Assembly (NCBI RefSeq): GCF_000215085.1
Contig: NC_015589.1
Span: 1,550,001 to 1,614,000, forward strand
Source: Desulforamulus ruminis DSM 2154
Lineage (GTDB): Bacteria > Bacillota > Desulfotomaculia > Desulfotomaculales > Desulfotomaculaceae
Length of the DNA: 64,000 nt
Reading direction: 5' to 3'
Positions 1 to 8,849 of this stretch are shown here, one piece after another. How positions within the stretch are numbered: the first letter of the stretch is position 1; each line of letters begins with the position of its first letter. The notes under the pieces were generated by a model, which searched no databases, had not been told where the DNA came from, and saw nothing but the letters and a program-made list of their open reading frames with translations. Made by a program: the position numbers and the translations under genes.

Positions 1-426
1 GGGGAAAATGATAAAGCCCCGCATCACTCTCTGTGGAGGATAAGTACCACTCATTTCCTCAGAAATCGTTACATCAGGCAGCAGGATTTTTCCGGAAGAA
101 TTACTGATGGTTATTTGTTCCGGAAAATAACGGACCTCCTGGTCACCGGTATTGGCAATTTCCAGCCCCAGCGCGATTTGGCCCTTTTCTTTTGCTCTGG
201 ATTCATCAAACCTTACCACGCCGACATTGACAATTCTTATTTTTACGGGGTCCAACTCAAGGATGCGCTGAATGTCGTAAACCATGCTATGTCTTTGGCT
301 TGCTTGACTGGACGCCGGGTTGTTGTCCCGGGCGGGTGGGGAAGGTTCCTGACTGCAGCCAGTTAGAGCAAGAACGCCTACCACCATGAACAAAAGAACA
401 AAAGGGTTAAACTTTTTAAGCCGCAT
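1..426 (-). CDS. lipoprotein, 3' end outside the window (partial)
   Basis: Reading the minus strand from an ATG at 426 gives 142 uninterrupted codons to the window edge, with an AGGAGG ribosome site just upstream (about 431-436). The first 24 residues are a signal peptide with a lipobox ending LTGC, so the protein should be lipid-anchored outside the membrane. A polar linker follows, then a beta-rich region with phrases such as ALGLEIANTGDQEV and FPEQITISNSSGK, which resembles DUF4352-type immunoglobulin-like lipoproteins. It is transcribed away from the nos operon. Function is unknown; the family guess is an inference. Confidence 0.8.
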   Translation of the reverse strand, partial: MRLKKFNPFVLLFMVVGVLALTGCSQEPSPPARDNNPASSQASQRHSMVYDIQRILELDPVKIRIVNVGVVRFDESRAKEKGQIALGLEIANTGDQEVRYFPEQITISNSSGKILLPDVTISEEMSGTYPPQRVMRGFIIFP

Positions 427-564
427 CAAAATTCCTCCTAAGCAGGTATGTTTTTTATCCATTGGTAACCCCCGGTCTTTATACTGCAAGAGCAATGCCA
501 AGGCTTCTTTTAATGAATGATGCGGATTGTTGAGGATATGCGGCGGGGTGGAGATGGGACACAT

Positions 565-606
565 ATACCCCACAACCGGGACGGAAATGTCCCGGTTGTG
601 GGGTAT
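565..606. promoter_or_regulatory. perfect 18-bp inverted repeat in the nos operon leader
   Basis: Positions 565-582 and 589-606 are exact reverse complements separated by six bases (GGAAAT). The palindrome lies between the divergent lipoprotein gene and the first cytochrome gene, about 110 bp before the start at 718. No T-run follows, so it is not a standard intrinsic terminator. It could be an operator for a dimeric regulator or an RNA hairpin in the operon leader. The rest of 427-717 shows no gene on either strand. Confidence 0.7.
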
Positions 607-717
607 GATCATGCCGAAAGGGACCTGTTCAAGCCCCTTTTGAGATGGCACAGGTTTTGCGATAGTAAATCCAATAGGCTTATAAAAGTAAAAATAAAGT
701 TAAATGGGGGGTGAACA

Positions 718-1029
718 ATGGTTTTAAAGAAAACACTTGCCGGAACCATGATGCTTGTAGGAATGATCATGGGACTTATGTTTGTTTCCCCTTATGCCGT
801 TCCCATTCCGCAAGCCCAGGAGGCCAGTGCGGATACCCCCGGGGCACAGGCCTTTGCCTCCGTCTGCAACACCTGCCACTCAACCGACAGGATCAGAGAT
901 TACCAGGGGGATAAGAGTTGGGGCGAAATTATTACCTTGATGAAAAGCTTTGGGGCCCTCCTGAGCGAGGATCAGGCCAAAGAGATCGAACAACATCTGC
1001 AAACGACCTATCCCAGGGATAAGAAATAA
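718..1029 (+). CDS. small c-type cytochrome, first gene of the nos operon
   Basis: A 103-residue exported protein with an N-terminal hydrophobic signal segment (about residues 5-25) and a single heme c site, CNTCH, near residue 50. It should be a monoheme cytochrome outside the membrane passing electrons between the quinol oxidase complex and nitrous oxide reductase. The start is preceded by a GGGGGGTGA ribosome site. A small membrane protein and a Rieske protein follow at once. The assignment to the N2O chain rests on operon position; the heme site is seen directly. Confidence 0.85.
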   Translation: MVLKKTLAGTMMLVGMIMGLMFVSPYAVPIPQAQEASADTPGAQAFASVCNTCHSTDRIRDYQGDKSWGEIITLMKSFGALLSEDQAKEIEQHLQTTYPRDKK

Positions 1030-1032
1030 GGG

Positions 1033-1350
1033 GTGATGGCGAAAAAGATGAATTTCCTAGGGTTTATAAGGTCTAAAGACGAAAAAACCGGCAGTTTACA
1101 GGAGGCCTGGGCCATGGACACTGCTGTCGAAGACAAAGGATTTTTTGCTGGAATAACGGTTTTGGGTCTGACTTCCTGGGCCTCCCTAAGTTTGTTGTTT
1201 ATGCTCGGAAGGAGCTGGGCTGCAGCGAATTGGGACTGGGTGGCCATTTTGAGCGGTTTGCTGTGTTTCAGCGCTTCGCTGGCCATCTGTGCCTGGAGGT
1301 CGGTGGCTCTGGATTTTGGAGAAAGAGGTGATGAGGATGGAGCCCACTAA
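1033..1350 (+). CDS. small membrane protein between cytochrome c and Rieske genes
   Basis: About 105 residues with two predicted membrane helices in the second half, roughly residues 36-60 and 70-88. I do not recognise a family. It lies 3 bp after the cytochrome gene and overlaps the Rieske start, so it is translated with the respiratory complex and may be an accessory subunit. The start is uncertain: GTG 1033 or ATG 1036 have a poor ribosome site, while ATG 1114 is preceded by AGGAGG at good spacing and gives a 78-residue protein that keeps both helices. Confidence 0.65.
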   Translation: MMAKKMNFLGFIRSKDEKTGSLQEAWAMDTAVEDKGFFAGITVLGLTSWASLSLLFMLGRSWAAANWDWVAILSGLLCFSASLAICAWRSVALDFGERGDEDGAH

Positions 1351-1780
1351 AAAATATCTTTCCCGGCGGAAGTTTTTAAGTTACCTGTTTACTTTTCCGC
1401 TGGCAGTAGGGGTTGTCACCCCTCTGGCCCTTAGCGCCGGTGTACTTTCTCCGCCACTTTCTTTAAAACCGCTCCCCCCCCGTATGGGAGTGGCCAATGT
1501 TAAGGATATTCAAGAAAAACCCATAGAATTTATCTATGATGGATATCCGGCTATTTTATTTAAATCAGGCCGGGAATATAAGGCCTTTTCCAGGGTATGC
1601 ACCCATTTGGGTTGTATCGTTTCCTGGGATGAACAGAAAAAACAGTTCCATTGCCCCTGTCACGGCGGGATATATGATGCCGGGGGGAACGTTGTTAGCG
1701 GTCCGCCGCCGGCACCCTTAAACCGCCTGAAGGCCTGGGTGGATAAAGATGTGGTTATGGTTCAGCGGGAGGTGGTATAA
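1331..1780 (+). CDS. Rieske 2Fe-2S protein of a quinol:cytochrome c reductase
   Basis: The 149-residue product starts with a twin-arginine signal (SRRKFL, residues 11-16) and a membrane anchor, so it should be exported folded by the Tat system. Both Rieske cluster motifs are present: CTHLGC (Cys90, His92) and CPCHGG (Cys108, His111), with the disulfide cysteines Cys95 and Cys110. It would accept electrons from menaquinol at the b-cytochrome and pass them to cytochrome c. ATG 1331 or 1337 is preferred over the longer reading from 1289, since the Tat motif then lies near the N-terminus. Confidence 0.92.
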   Translation: MRMEPTKKYLSRRKFLSYLFTFPLAVGVVTPLALSAGVLSPPLSLKPLPPRMGVANVKDIQEKPIEFIYDGYPAILFKSGREYKAFSRVCTHLGCIVSWDEQKKQFHCPCHGGIYDAGGNVVSGPPPAPLNRLKAWVDKDVVMVQREVV

Positions 1781-1783
1781 GCG

Positions 1784-2422
1784 GTGAGTACACCAAGCCG
1801 GGATGTCGATGTTAAAACAATGCTGCAGGAAGTGGCAGCCCACCCTGTACCTGAATATGCCAGAAAATTTTACTATTGCTTTGGAGGACTCACCTTTTTG
1901 ACCTTTGTGATACAGGTCCTTACAGGGATCCTGCTGGCCGTCTATTACAAACCCACTCCGGAAGCGGCCTATGAGAGCGTAAAATTCATTACGGATGAGG
2001 TGGCACTGGGAGCGGTTGTCCGTTCGGTCCACCGTATTTGTTCTAATTTAATGGTTGTTTTAGTCATTCTGCATATGCTGCGGGTTATTTATACCGGATC
2101 CTATAAACGGCCAAGACAGTTTAATTGGGTCGTCGGTGTCACGCTGCTGCTGCTTACTTTAGGTTTCTGCTTTACCGGTTATCTGCTGATATGGGATCAG
2201 GTGGGCTACTGGGCTGCCGTCATCGGTACGCAGATTATGGGTTCTGTTCCTGTGGTGGGAGACACGCTTCTCAACCTGGCCCAGGCGGGCAGTAAAGTGA
2301 GCGGCTACACACTGACAAGATTTTATGCTTTACATATTGCAGTCTTGCCGGTAGTAACCATTGTTTTCCTGGTAATTCATTTTATTATGGTCCGGAAACA
2401 GGGAATTTCCGGTGGATTATAA
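1784..2422 (+). CDS. cytochrome b6-like subunit of a menaquinol:cytochrome c reductase
   Basis: A 212-residue four-helix protein starting at GTG. Heme b ligands are His83/His97 in the second helix and His184/His199 in the fourth; the 15-residue second gap is typical of the b6 type rather than of mitochondrial cytochrome b. Cys32 in a YCFGG context matches the cysteine of b6 proteins that binds the extra heme c(n) covalently, so a third heme is likely. It lies 3 bp after the Rieske gene and is followed by a separate subunit IV gene, the split arrangement known from b6f and Firmicutes bc complexes. Confidence 0.9.
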   Translation: MSTPSRDVDVKTMLQEVAAHPVPEYARKFYYCFGGLTFLTFVIQVLTGILLAVYYKPTPEAAYESVKFITDEVALGAVVRSVHRICSNLMVVLVILHMLRVIYTGSYKRPRQFNWVVGVTLLLLTLGFCFTGYLLIWDQVGYWAAVIGTQIMGSVPVVGDTLLNLAQAGSKVSGYTLTRFYALHIAVLPVVTIVFLVIHFIMVRKQGISGGL

Positions 2423-2434
2423 GGGGGTGAAGGG

Positions 2435-2821
2435 ATGGAACAGCAGAAAAAAGGGGTTATACCCTTCTTTCCTCATCACTTTTTATCGGAAATGGCGCTG
2501 GCCTTTGCTTATCTAGGGTTGGTCCTGGTTTTGGCCGGTGTGCATAAGCCTGAGTTAGGACCACCGGCAAACCCGGTGCTGACACCCTCTCACATTTTAC
2601 CGGAGTGGTATTTTCTATGGTTGTTCGGCCTTTTGAGGCTGGTTCCGCGGTTGGTGGGATTGCTCATTCCCGGACTGGTATTTGCTGCCATCTTCCTGCT
2701 GCCCTGGTTAGACAGGAGTCCGGATTACCATCCGGCCAAACGGCCTAAAGTGATGGTCGCGACCCTGCTGATGCTGGGCGGCATGGTTGGCTTAACCATT
2801 GTGGCGCGAATGCCCTGGTAG
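2435..2821 (+). CDS. subunit IV-like C-terminal half of cytochrome b
   Basis: A 128-residue membrane protein with three hydrophobic helices and the PEWYF motif near residue 52, the quinol-oxidation (Qo) site signature of cytochrome b and subunit IV. With the preceding b6-like protein it makes up a full cytochrome b. A GGGGGTGA ribosome site precedes ATG 2435, 12 bp after the b6 gene. It should act in the cytoplasmic membrane as part of the quinol oxidising complex feeding NosZ. Confidence 0.88.
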   Translation: MEQQKKGVIPFFPHHFLSEMALAFAYLGLVLVLAGVHKPELGPPANPVLTPSHILPEWYFLWLFGLLRLVPRLVGLLIPGLVFAAIFLLPWLDRSPDYHPAKRPKVMVATLLMLGGMVGLTIVARMPW

Positions 2822-2857
2822 AAGGGCTGTACCAGGACTTGTAAGGAGGGATAAGGG

Positions 2858-3367
2858 ATGAAGGCAAAAGTCAAAGGAGGGGTACTGCTATTTCTTACCT
2901 TTGTAGGGTTGGGTTATCTCACCGGATTGACGGGTATTGTGGCTGCCGCACCAAAATATGCGCCGGAAGTGGACCGGCAGCCGGCGCTGGTTTATAACGC
3001 CGGGCTAAAAACGGCGGACCAAGCCTCAGCCGGTTCCGAGGTTCAGCAGACAGCGGCCAAAGAGCCGTCTGCAACGGATGCTTCCAAGATGGACACCGAA
3101 ATCTTTTCAACCCGGGGCTGTATTCAGTGTCATACCATTTCGGCGCTAAAGGTAGTCGGTGGAGCCACCGGGCCGGACCTCTCCGGTGCTTTTAAGAATG
3201 TACCGAACAAGTATGGCAAACCCTTGTCGGAATTTTTACAGCAGCCGGAAGGAGTCATGGCTGAGGTACTGCCTACTAAGAATGTTACGGACAAGGAAAA
3301 AGAACAGATTGTTGAGTTATTGACAAAAGCAGCTGACCAGCAGGAGGATCCGGGTTCCACCCTGTAA
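2858..3367 (+). CDS. membrane-anchored monoheme cytochrome c
   Basis: A 169-residue protein with an N-terminal hydrophobic segment (about residues 7-30), an Ala/Ser/Thr-rich linker, and a cytochrome c domain with CIQCH near residue 89 and a possible distal Met in the C-terminal half. It lies between the b-cytochrome genes and nosZ, so it is a natural carrier or fixed subunit between the Rieske protein and NosZ. A strong AAGGAGGG ribosome site precedes the ATG. Confidence 0.88.
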   Translation: MKAKVKGGVLLFLTFVGLGYLTGLTGIVAAAPKYAPEVDRQPALVYNAGLKTADQASAGSEVQQTAAKEPSATDASKMDTEIFSTRGCIQCHTISALKVVGGATGPDLSGAFKNVPNKYGKPLSEFLQQPEGVMAEVLPTKNVTDKEKEQIVELLTKAADQQEDPGSTL

Positions 3368-3432
3368 CGCAGGGAATGGACAAAGGTTAAAGGATACAAC
3401 AGCTGCTTGGCAAGTGGGAGGATCGCGGATAT

Positions 3433-5337
3433 ATGGAAAAAGACAATTATAAAAAAATTGCTCTGGCCATCACCGGTTTGGTGGTGGGTATAGTGATGGC
3501 GGTATTTTTGTCGGCACGTTTTGGCTCTGCCACAGGTGACGGAGGCGCCACTACCACTTTGGGGGCGACCGCTGCCAAAGACGGTGTTTCGGAAGAAGTG
3601 GTGGAAGCCGCTTTAAAGACCTACGTGCCACCGGGTAAACTGGATGAGTATTATCTCTTTGCTTCCGGCGGGCACTCCGGCAACGTGTTTGTTTACGGTG
3701 TGCCTTCCATGCGGCGGCTTCGGACGATTCCCGTCTTTTCCAAAGAGTCTGCCGTAGGTTACGGCTGGACCGAAGAAAGTAAAAAAATGCTGGGTGAGTA
3801 CACCTGGGGCGACGCTCATCACCCGGCCCTTAGTGAAACCGCAGGGGATTATGACGGTCGCTGGCTGTTTATTAATGACAATGCCAACAGCCGCCTGGCC
3901 AGAATTGACCTGAAAACCTTTACCACCGAACAAATCCTGGGGCCTATTCCCAATATTTACGGCCCCCACGGTTCGGCTTTTATTACTCCCAACAGTGAGT
4001 ACTTTATGATGGCTTCCCGTTTTGCCGGTCCCATTCCCTATGGCAAGTATGCTCCGTTGGACAAATTTAAGGAAGAATATATGGGTCTGCTGGCAGCGGT
4101 GGCCATTGATCCCAAGAACGGGCATATGAGCGTGGGATGGGAATTGCTGCTGCCGCCCTGGTCCTATGACCTGTCTGACGCCGGTAAAAAAGTAAGTGAC
4201 GGGTGGGCCTTTTTAACTACCTATAACACCGAAGAAGCATCTACCTTACTGGAAGTCAACGCCTCCCAGCGGGAGCGGGACTACATCGTAGCCCTCAACT
4301 GGAAGCTGCTGGAGCAGGCGGCCAAAGAAGGCAAGTATAAAGAAATCGGCGGGGCCAAGGTGATTGATCCCCGTGAGGTGCCCGGCTCCATCTACCTGGT
4401 GCCCTGTGCCAAGAGTCCCCATGGCGTGGATGTTTCTCCCGATGGAAAATATTTTATTGGCAATGGCAAACTTTCTCCCACCGTTACCGTATTTAGTTTT
4501 GAAAAATTTATGGAAGCCGTTAAGAATAAGGACTTAAAAGGTGAGGAGCGGGGTTTACCCATTGTGAATTATGAGCATGTACGGGTGGCGGAAATAGAAG
4601 TGGGTCTGGGACCCCTGCATACGCAGTTTGACAATGAAGGAAACGCCTACACCACATTATTTGTAGAAAGTGCTGTAGCCAAATGGTCCCTGAAGGATTT
4701 TAAAGTGAAGGACAAAGTGACCGTTCACTACTCTCCCGGTCACCTGTCCGCTGCCGAAGGGGATACCGTTTCTCCGGATGGTAAATACCTGGTCTCTTTG
4801 AACAAACTGGCCAAGGACAAATTCCTGTCTGTGGGTCCTTCCCATCCGGAATCCATGCAGTTGGTGGACCTGACATCCCAAAAGATGAAGATTCTCTACG
4901 ATAACCCGGTTGACCCGGAACCCCATTACGCCCAAATGATCAAGGCGGATAAGATTAAAACCATTGAAGTTTATCCCAAGGATGAGAAACGGGAAGGGGT
5001 TGTTTATAAGAAAGAGGATGCCCGGGTGGTTCGCAGCGGCAACAAAGTAACCGTATATATGATGGGTTACCGCAGTCGGTATTACCCCGACCAGATTGAA
5101 GTGAACGAGGGTGATCACGTTACCATTTACTACACCAACACCGACCTGGATGAGGATATCACCCACGGTTTGGGTATCATGTTCTACGACCTCAACCTGG
5201 AATCTCAGCCCGGGGAAACCGGAAAGATCGAGTTTATTGCCAAAAAACCGGGGGTATTCCCTTATTACTGCACCAACTTCTGTTCGGCTCTTCACCAGGA
5301 AATGCAGGGCTTCCTGCTGGTAAAGCCCAAACAATGA
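3433..5337 (+). CDS. nosZ: nitrous oxide reductase, clade II (Sec-exported)
   Basis: A 634-residue protein that reduces N2O to N2 outside the membrane. It starts with a single hydrophobic helix (about residues 8-30) and no twin-arginine motif, typical of clade II enzymes. The middle is a beta-propeller with His motifs expected for the CuZ site (DAHHP, SPHGVD, LHTQFD, PGHLS, PHYAQ). The C-terminal cupredoxin domain keeps the CuA ligands Cys613, Cys617, His621 and Met624. Length and motifs are complete. The flanking b6/Rieske and nosBDLYF genes match clade II clusters. Confidence 0.96.
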   Translation: MEKDNYKKIALAITGLVVGIVMAVFLSARFGSATGDGGATTTLGATAAKDGVSEEVVEAALKTYVPPGKLDEYYLFASGGHSGNVFVYGVPSMRRLRTIPVFSKESAVGYGWTEESKKMLGEYTWGDAHHPALSETAGDYDGRWLFINDNANSRLARIDLKTFTTEQILGPIPNIYGPHGSAFITPNSEYFMMASRFAGPIPYGKYAPLDKFKEEYMGLLAAVAIDPKNGHMSVGWELLLPPWSYDLSDAGKKVSDGWAFLTTYNTEEASTLLEVNASQRERDYIVALNWKLLEQAAKEGKYKEIGGAKVIDPREVPGSIYLVPCAKSPHGVDVSPDGKYFIGNGKLSPTVTVFSFEKFMEAVKNKDLKGEERGLPIVNYEHVRVAEIEVGLGPLHTQFDNEGNAYTTLFVESAVAKWSLKDFKVKDKVTVHYSPGHLSAAEGDTVSPDGKYLVSLNKLAKDKFLSVGPSHPESMQLVDLTSQKMKILYDNPVDPEPHYAQMIKADKIKTIEVYPKDEKREGVVYKKEDARVVRSGNKVTVYMMGYRSRYYPDQIEVNEGDHVTIYYTNTDLDEDITHGLGIMFYDLNLESQPGETGKIEFIAKKPGVFPYYCTNFCSALHQEMQGFLLVKPKQ

Positions 5338-5416
5338 TGATCTTGGGACGGGAACCTGCGGTATTTTCCGCAGATCCCTCCCGGCTATTTTTACCCGCCC
5401 TGCAAGGGAGAGGAGA

Positions 5417-6037
5417 ATGATGGTGATAAAATTTTTATATGGCAGGCTTAACAATACGGGTAGAATCTTGTATTTGTTGGCTGCTGTTTTACTTGGAGTA
5501 TCTTTGTTCTTCCCTTGGTGGTCCATGGATTTGGTGGCACCCCAGTATCCGGAAGGACTGAATATGAGTGTTTATGCCCACAAGATTGGCGGCAGAATCG
5601 ACATTTTAAATAATCTTAACCATTATATCGGGATGAAGGAAATTAATGAGGCAAATTTTCCCGAACTGAAAATAATTCCCTGGGTGGTTGGCAGCGTAGC
5701 TTTTCTAGCAGCACTCACCGCATGGTTACGGCACAACGGACTGGCTATTTTTACCACCGTTGCGGCTTCCTTTGGCGGTGCCCTGGGACTTTATCGTATG
5801 TTCCACTGGCTGCACAAGTTTGGCACCGACCTGGACCCTAATGCGCCCATTAAAATCCCTCCCTTTGTACCGCCGGTTATTGGAACCAATAAGCTGGCTA
5901 ATTTTATGACCTATACAGGGTTTGGCCTGGGCGGCTATTTACTGGGAATCGCAATATTGCTTATGTTTATCAGTCTTTGGAGGTTCAGACAGTGGGACGA
6001 AAAATCCTCCTCTGCTTCTTCACAATCCTCCTGCTAA
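5417..6037 (+). CDS. NosB-like multi-helix membrane protein
   Basis: A 206-residue protein with about four membrane helices (near residues 15-35, 85-105, 112-135 and 165-190) and a long exported loop after the first. In clade II nos clusters a membrane protein of unknown role, usually called NosB, sits between nosZ and nosD, and this gene has that position, size and topology. The assignment is by synteny. A GGGAGAGGAG ribosome site precedes ATG 5417. Its end overlaps the nosD start by 46 bp, so translation is probably coupled. Confidence 0.65.
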   Translation: MMVIKFLYGRLNNTGRILYLLAAVLLGVSLFFPWWSMDLVAPQYPEGLNMSVYAHKIGGRIDILNNLNHYIGMKEINEANFPELKIIPWVVGSVAFLAALTAWLRHNGLAIFTTVAASFGGALGLYRMFHWLHKFGTDLDPNAPIKIPPFVPPVIGTNKLANFMTYTGFGLGGYLLGIAILLMFISLWRFRQWDEKSSSASSQSSC

Positions 6038-7464
6038 CTTTGGGGAGAGCCGGCCCGGTGGCCGCCGTTACCGTCGAGGTCAAACCCGGGGAACCGGTGG
6101 GCACCCTCCAGCAGGTTCTGGAGGAAGCCAAAGACGGGGATACCATTCAAGTCCATCCCGGCCATTACCGGGGAGGGCTTGTAATAAAAAAGGCGGTCTC
6201 TTTGATTGGCGTGGATCATCCGGTCCTTAACGGGAATGGAAACGGAGATGTGCTGACCGTTCTGGCCAACGGTGTTACGATTAAAGGCTTTACCATCACC
6301 GGCAGCGGCAAGCAATTGGAGCAGGCGGACGCGGGTATCAAGTTAAAATCGGTTCAGAGAGTAACCATTGAAGGCTGCCGTCTGGTAAATAATCTTTTTG
6401 GACTCTATTTAGACCGGGCAACGGACAACATTATCACCCATAACGAGATTAAGGGAAGGCAGAAGAAAGCAGCCGCCCAGGAGGATGAAACGGAGGAGCC
6501 GTTGGCCGGCCTACATGCGGGTTTCGCCGGTGAGACGGGGGATGGCATCCATCTGTTTGCGGCTTCCGGAAATAAAATTAATCACAATGTCATTACCCAA
6601 ACCCGGGATGGTATTTATTTTAACTATGCCCAGGGCAATCGTTTAATCGGCAACAAAATTTCCTTTGTCCGGTATGGCATTCACTACATGTACTCCGACG
6701 AGAATTACTTTGAGCAAAACTTGCTGACCGATAATGTGGCCGGAGCGGCGCTGATGTTTTCCAAAGGCATTGTTTTAAAAAATAACGTTTTTGCTCACAG
6801 CAGGGGTCACAGGGCCTACGGCATTTTATTTGCCACTTGCGACCACAGTGTGGCCCAGGGCAACTTAATGGTGGACAATACCAGGGGGCTGTTCTTTGAC
6901 ACATCCCTGCATAACGTCTTCCGGGGCAACCTGCTGGATCGCAACGATGTGGCACTGGATTTAATCTCCAGTTCTTCCGACAATTTATTTGTGGAGAACA
7001 ATTTCATGGATAATCTCCAGCAGGTGGCCATGATAACCGGACGGGTAGGGGACGGCAACCGGTTCTATGCCCAGGGTAAGGGCAACTACTGGCATGATTA
7101 CCGGGGATTTGACCTGGACCGGGACGGTATCGGGGATATTCCGCACAAAACCGGCGATCCCTTTACTTATCTCATGGCAAAATCCCCGGCAGTTCGCTTG
7201 TTCCTTAACAGTCCTGCCGCTACGGCCCTGGAGTTTTCCGAGAGGATGTTTCCGGTCATTGATATACCAAAGGTAGAGGATCGCTATCCTTTGTCGAAAC
7301 CAGCCCGGATGGAGCCATTGGATTTTGCCTACCAGAAAAAACCCATAGGCAATCATTGGTTGGGATGGTGCTCTCTCTTAATGTTTTTGATCGCTCTGGC
7401 CATTTTCAGCTGGGCCTTTGGTTTACATCGCAGGTACTGGTATTGGATTTCAAGGAGTGAATAA
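5992..7464 (+). CDS. nosD: NosD, periplasmic beta-helix copper-site maturation protein
   Basis: About 490 residues: a signal peptide, a right-handed parallel beta-helix of CASH/NosD repeats (many short strands with conserved Asn and Gly, such as GNRLIGN and NVFRGN), and one C-terminal membrane helix. NosD works with NosF and NosY in building the CuZ site of NosZ. GTG 5992 is chosen because TTGGAGG lies 8 bp upstream; a TTG at 5977 would also be in frame. nosL follows after 2 bp. Confidence 0.92.
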   Translation: MGRKILLCFFTILLLTLGRAGPVAAVTVEVKPGEPVGTLQQVLEEAKDGDTIQVHPGHYRGGLVIKKAVSLIGVDHPVLNGNGNGDVLTVLANGVTIKGFTITGSGKQLEQADAGIKLKSVQRVTIEGCRLVNNLFGLYLDRATDNIITHNEIKGRQKKAAAQEDETEEPLAGLHAGFAGETGDGIHLFAASGNKINHNVITQTRDGIYFNYAQGNRLIGNKISFVRYGIHYMYSDENYFEQNLLTDNVAGAALMFSKGIVLKNNVFAHSRGHRAYGILFATCDHSVAQGNLMVDNTRGLFFDTSLHNVFRGNLLDRNDVALDLISSSSDNLFVENNFMDNLQQVAMITGRVGDGNRFYAQGKGNYWHDYRGFDLDRDGIGDIPHKTGDPFTYLMAKSPAVRLFLNSPAATALEFSERMFPVIDIPKVEDRYPLSKPARMEPLDFAYQKKPIGNHWLGWCSLLMFLIALAIFSWAFGLHRRYWYWISRSE

Positions 7465-7466
7465 GC

Positions 7467-7970
7467 ATGTTGAAAAAAATGATATTGTTCTTTGGACTAT
7501 GTCTGGTTTTAGCCGGCTGTTCGGAAAAGGAAGTGGATGTTGCCGCCCATCCCATCGATCCCTCTCTGGATATTTGTCATGCTTGTAAAATGAGCATTGT
7601 GGACCTGCATTTTGCGGGTCAATTCATTGACAGCCAAGGGCAGGTGTTTAATTTTGACGACATAGGCTGTATGATTTCTTACTTGAAAAAAAACAGCGAT
7701 ACAGAGAAAAACCTTAAGGCCGTCTATGTCACGGATTATCAGACGCAGGAATGGCTAAAGGTCGATAAAGCCTATTTTGTCAAAGGACGATTGGACACCC
7801 CCATGTCCTCGGGAATCGCAGCTCTGTCTAAAAAAGCAGAGGCGCAGCAATTGGCAGATCGCATTGACGGAAAACTGCTCTCCTGGGAGGAAGTCAAGGC
7901 AGCCCATCAGCCGAAGCCTAAAACCCATCAACCGGATACTGACCGGCAGACAGAGGGAGAAGAACGGTGA
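7467..7970 (+). CDS. nosL: NosL, copper-chaperone lipoprotein
   Basis: A 167-residue lipoprotein with the lipobox LAGC at residues 15-18 and the conserved CHACKM metal motif near residue 40, followed by the IDSQGQ and FDDIGCM segments typical of NosL. It delivers Cu(I) to apo-NosZ at the outer membrane face. Ribosome site AAGGAGTG. Its last codons overlap the start of nosY by 4 bp. The C-terminal tail is polar and rich in Gln, Pro and Asp. Confidence 0.92.
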   Translation: MLKKMILFFGLCLVLAGCSEKEVDVAAHPIDPSLDICHACKMSIVDLHFAGQFIDSQGQVFNFDDIGCMISYLKKNSDTEKNLKAVYVTDYQTQEWLKVDKAYFVKGRLDTPMSSGIAALSKKAEAQQLADRIDGKLLSWEEVKAAHQPKPKTHQPDTDRQTEGEER

Positions 7971-8839
7971 GTCAGCTGGAAAAAGGGATCCAAACCACCC
8001 GCTTTAGTCTGGGCAATGTGTTGGCGGTGGCTAAAAAAGAAATGCTGGAATCCATTCGCAGCCGCTGGTTAACGATCTTTGCAGCCGTATTCGGCAGCCT
8101 GGCTCTACTGATTTCTTTTTTCGGCATGTCGGGGTTGGGATTAGGCGGTTATCAGGGTTTTAACCGGGTGACTGCCAGTTTATTGAACCTGGTGCTTTAT
8201 CTGCTGCCGTTGATCTCGTTGGTAATGGGCGCATCCACTGTGGCCGGAGAGAAGGAAAGTGGGTCCCTGCACGTGCTGCTGACCCAGCCCATTCATAAAA
8301 GTGAGGTTATTACCGGAAAATTTCTCGGCCTTTCCTTATCCCTTATGACAGCTATTTTTGCGGGTTTTGGCGGGGCTGGTCTGCTGATGACCTGGAAAAC
8401 AGGGCTTTTAAATGTGGGGGACTACTTGGTATTTGTTTTGCTTTCTGTGGTATTGGCACTAGTATTTTTAGGTTTGGCAGTTCTTATCTCTGTTCTTTCC
8501 CCTAGGAGATCCCAGGCTTTGGGACTGGCCATTTTGGTCTGGTTTATGATGATCCTGGTTTATGATTTTCTGGCTATTGGCGTGGCTTCCCTGCAGGAAG
8601 TGACTGTGGTGGTACCGCTGCTGCTGACGCTGTTATTATTAAACCCCGCCGATATGGTACGGGTTTTGGTCATCCTGCAGTTGGGCGGGGAGGCCACCTT
8701 TGGGCCGACCTTGGCAGCATTAACCCGTACCTTGTCCAAAGGAACCGGTGAAATTTTACTAATCATTGCTCTCCTGTTGTGGATTTTTGTACCTGTGCTG
8801 TTGTCGATAGTAGTGTTCAATAGAAAACAGGATTATTAG
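7967..8839 (+). CDS. nosY: NosY, ABC-type membrane subunit
   Basis: A 290-residue protein with six hydrophobic helices and the typical ABC-2 permease phrase AGEKESGSLHVLL near residue 90. NosY pairs with the ATPase NosF and touches NosD, supporting copper and sulfur delivery for CuZ assembly. The GTG start overlaps the nosL stop in the four bases GTGA, so translation is coupled. Confidence 0.9.
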   Translation: MSQLEKGIQTTRFSLGNVLAVAKKEMLESIRSRWLTIFAAVFGSLALLISFFGMSGLGLGGYQGFNRVTASLLNLVLYLLPLISLVMGASTVAGEKESGSLHVLLTQPIHKSEVITGKFLGLSLSLMTAIFAGFGGAGLLMTWKTGLLNVGDYLVFVLLSVVLALVFLGLAVLISVLSPRRSQALGLAILVWFMMILVYDFLAIGVASLQEVTVVVPLLLTLLLLNPADMVRVLVILQLGGEATFGPTLAALTRTLSKGTGEILLIIALLLWIFVPVLLSIVVFNRKQDY

Positions 8840-8849
8840 GTGAGGAAAT

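Noticed and set aside
4657-5526. Long minus-strand open frame opposite nosZ (289 residues)
   Set aside because: It is antisense to the conserved NosZ CuA domain, has no ribosome site or recognisable domain, and arises from codon bias of the real gene.
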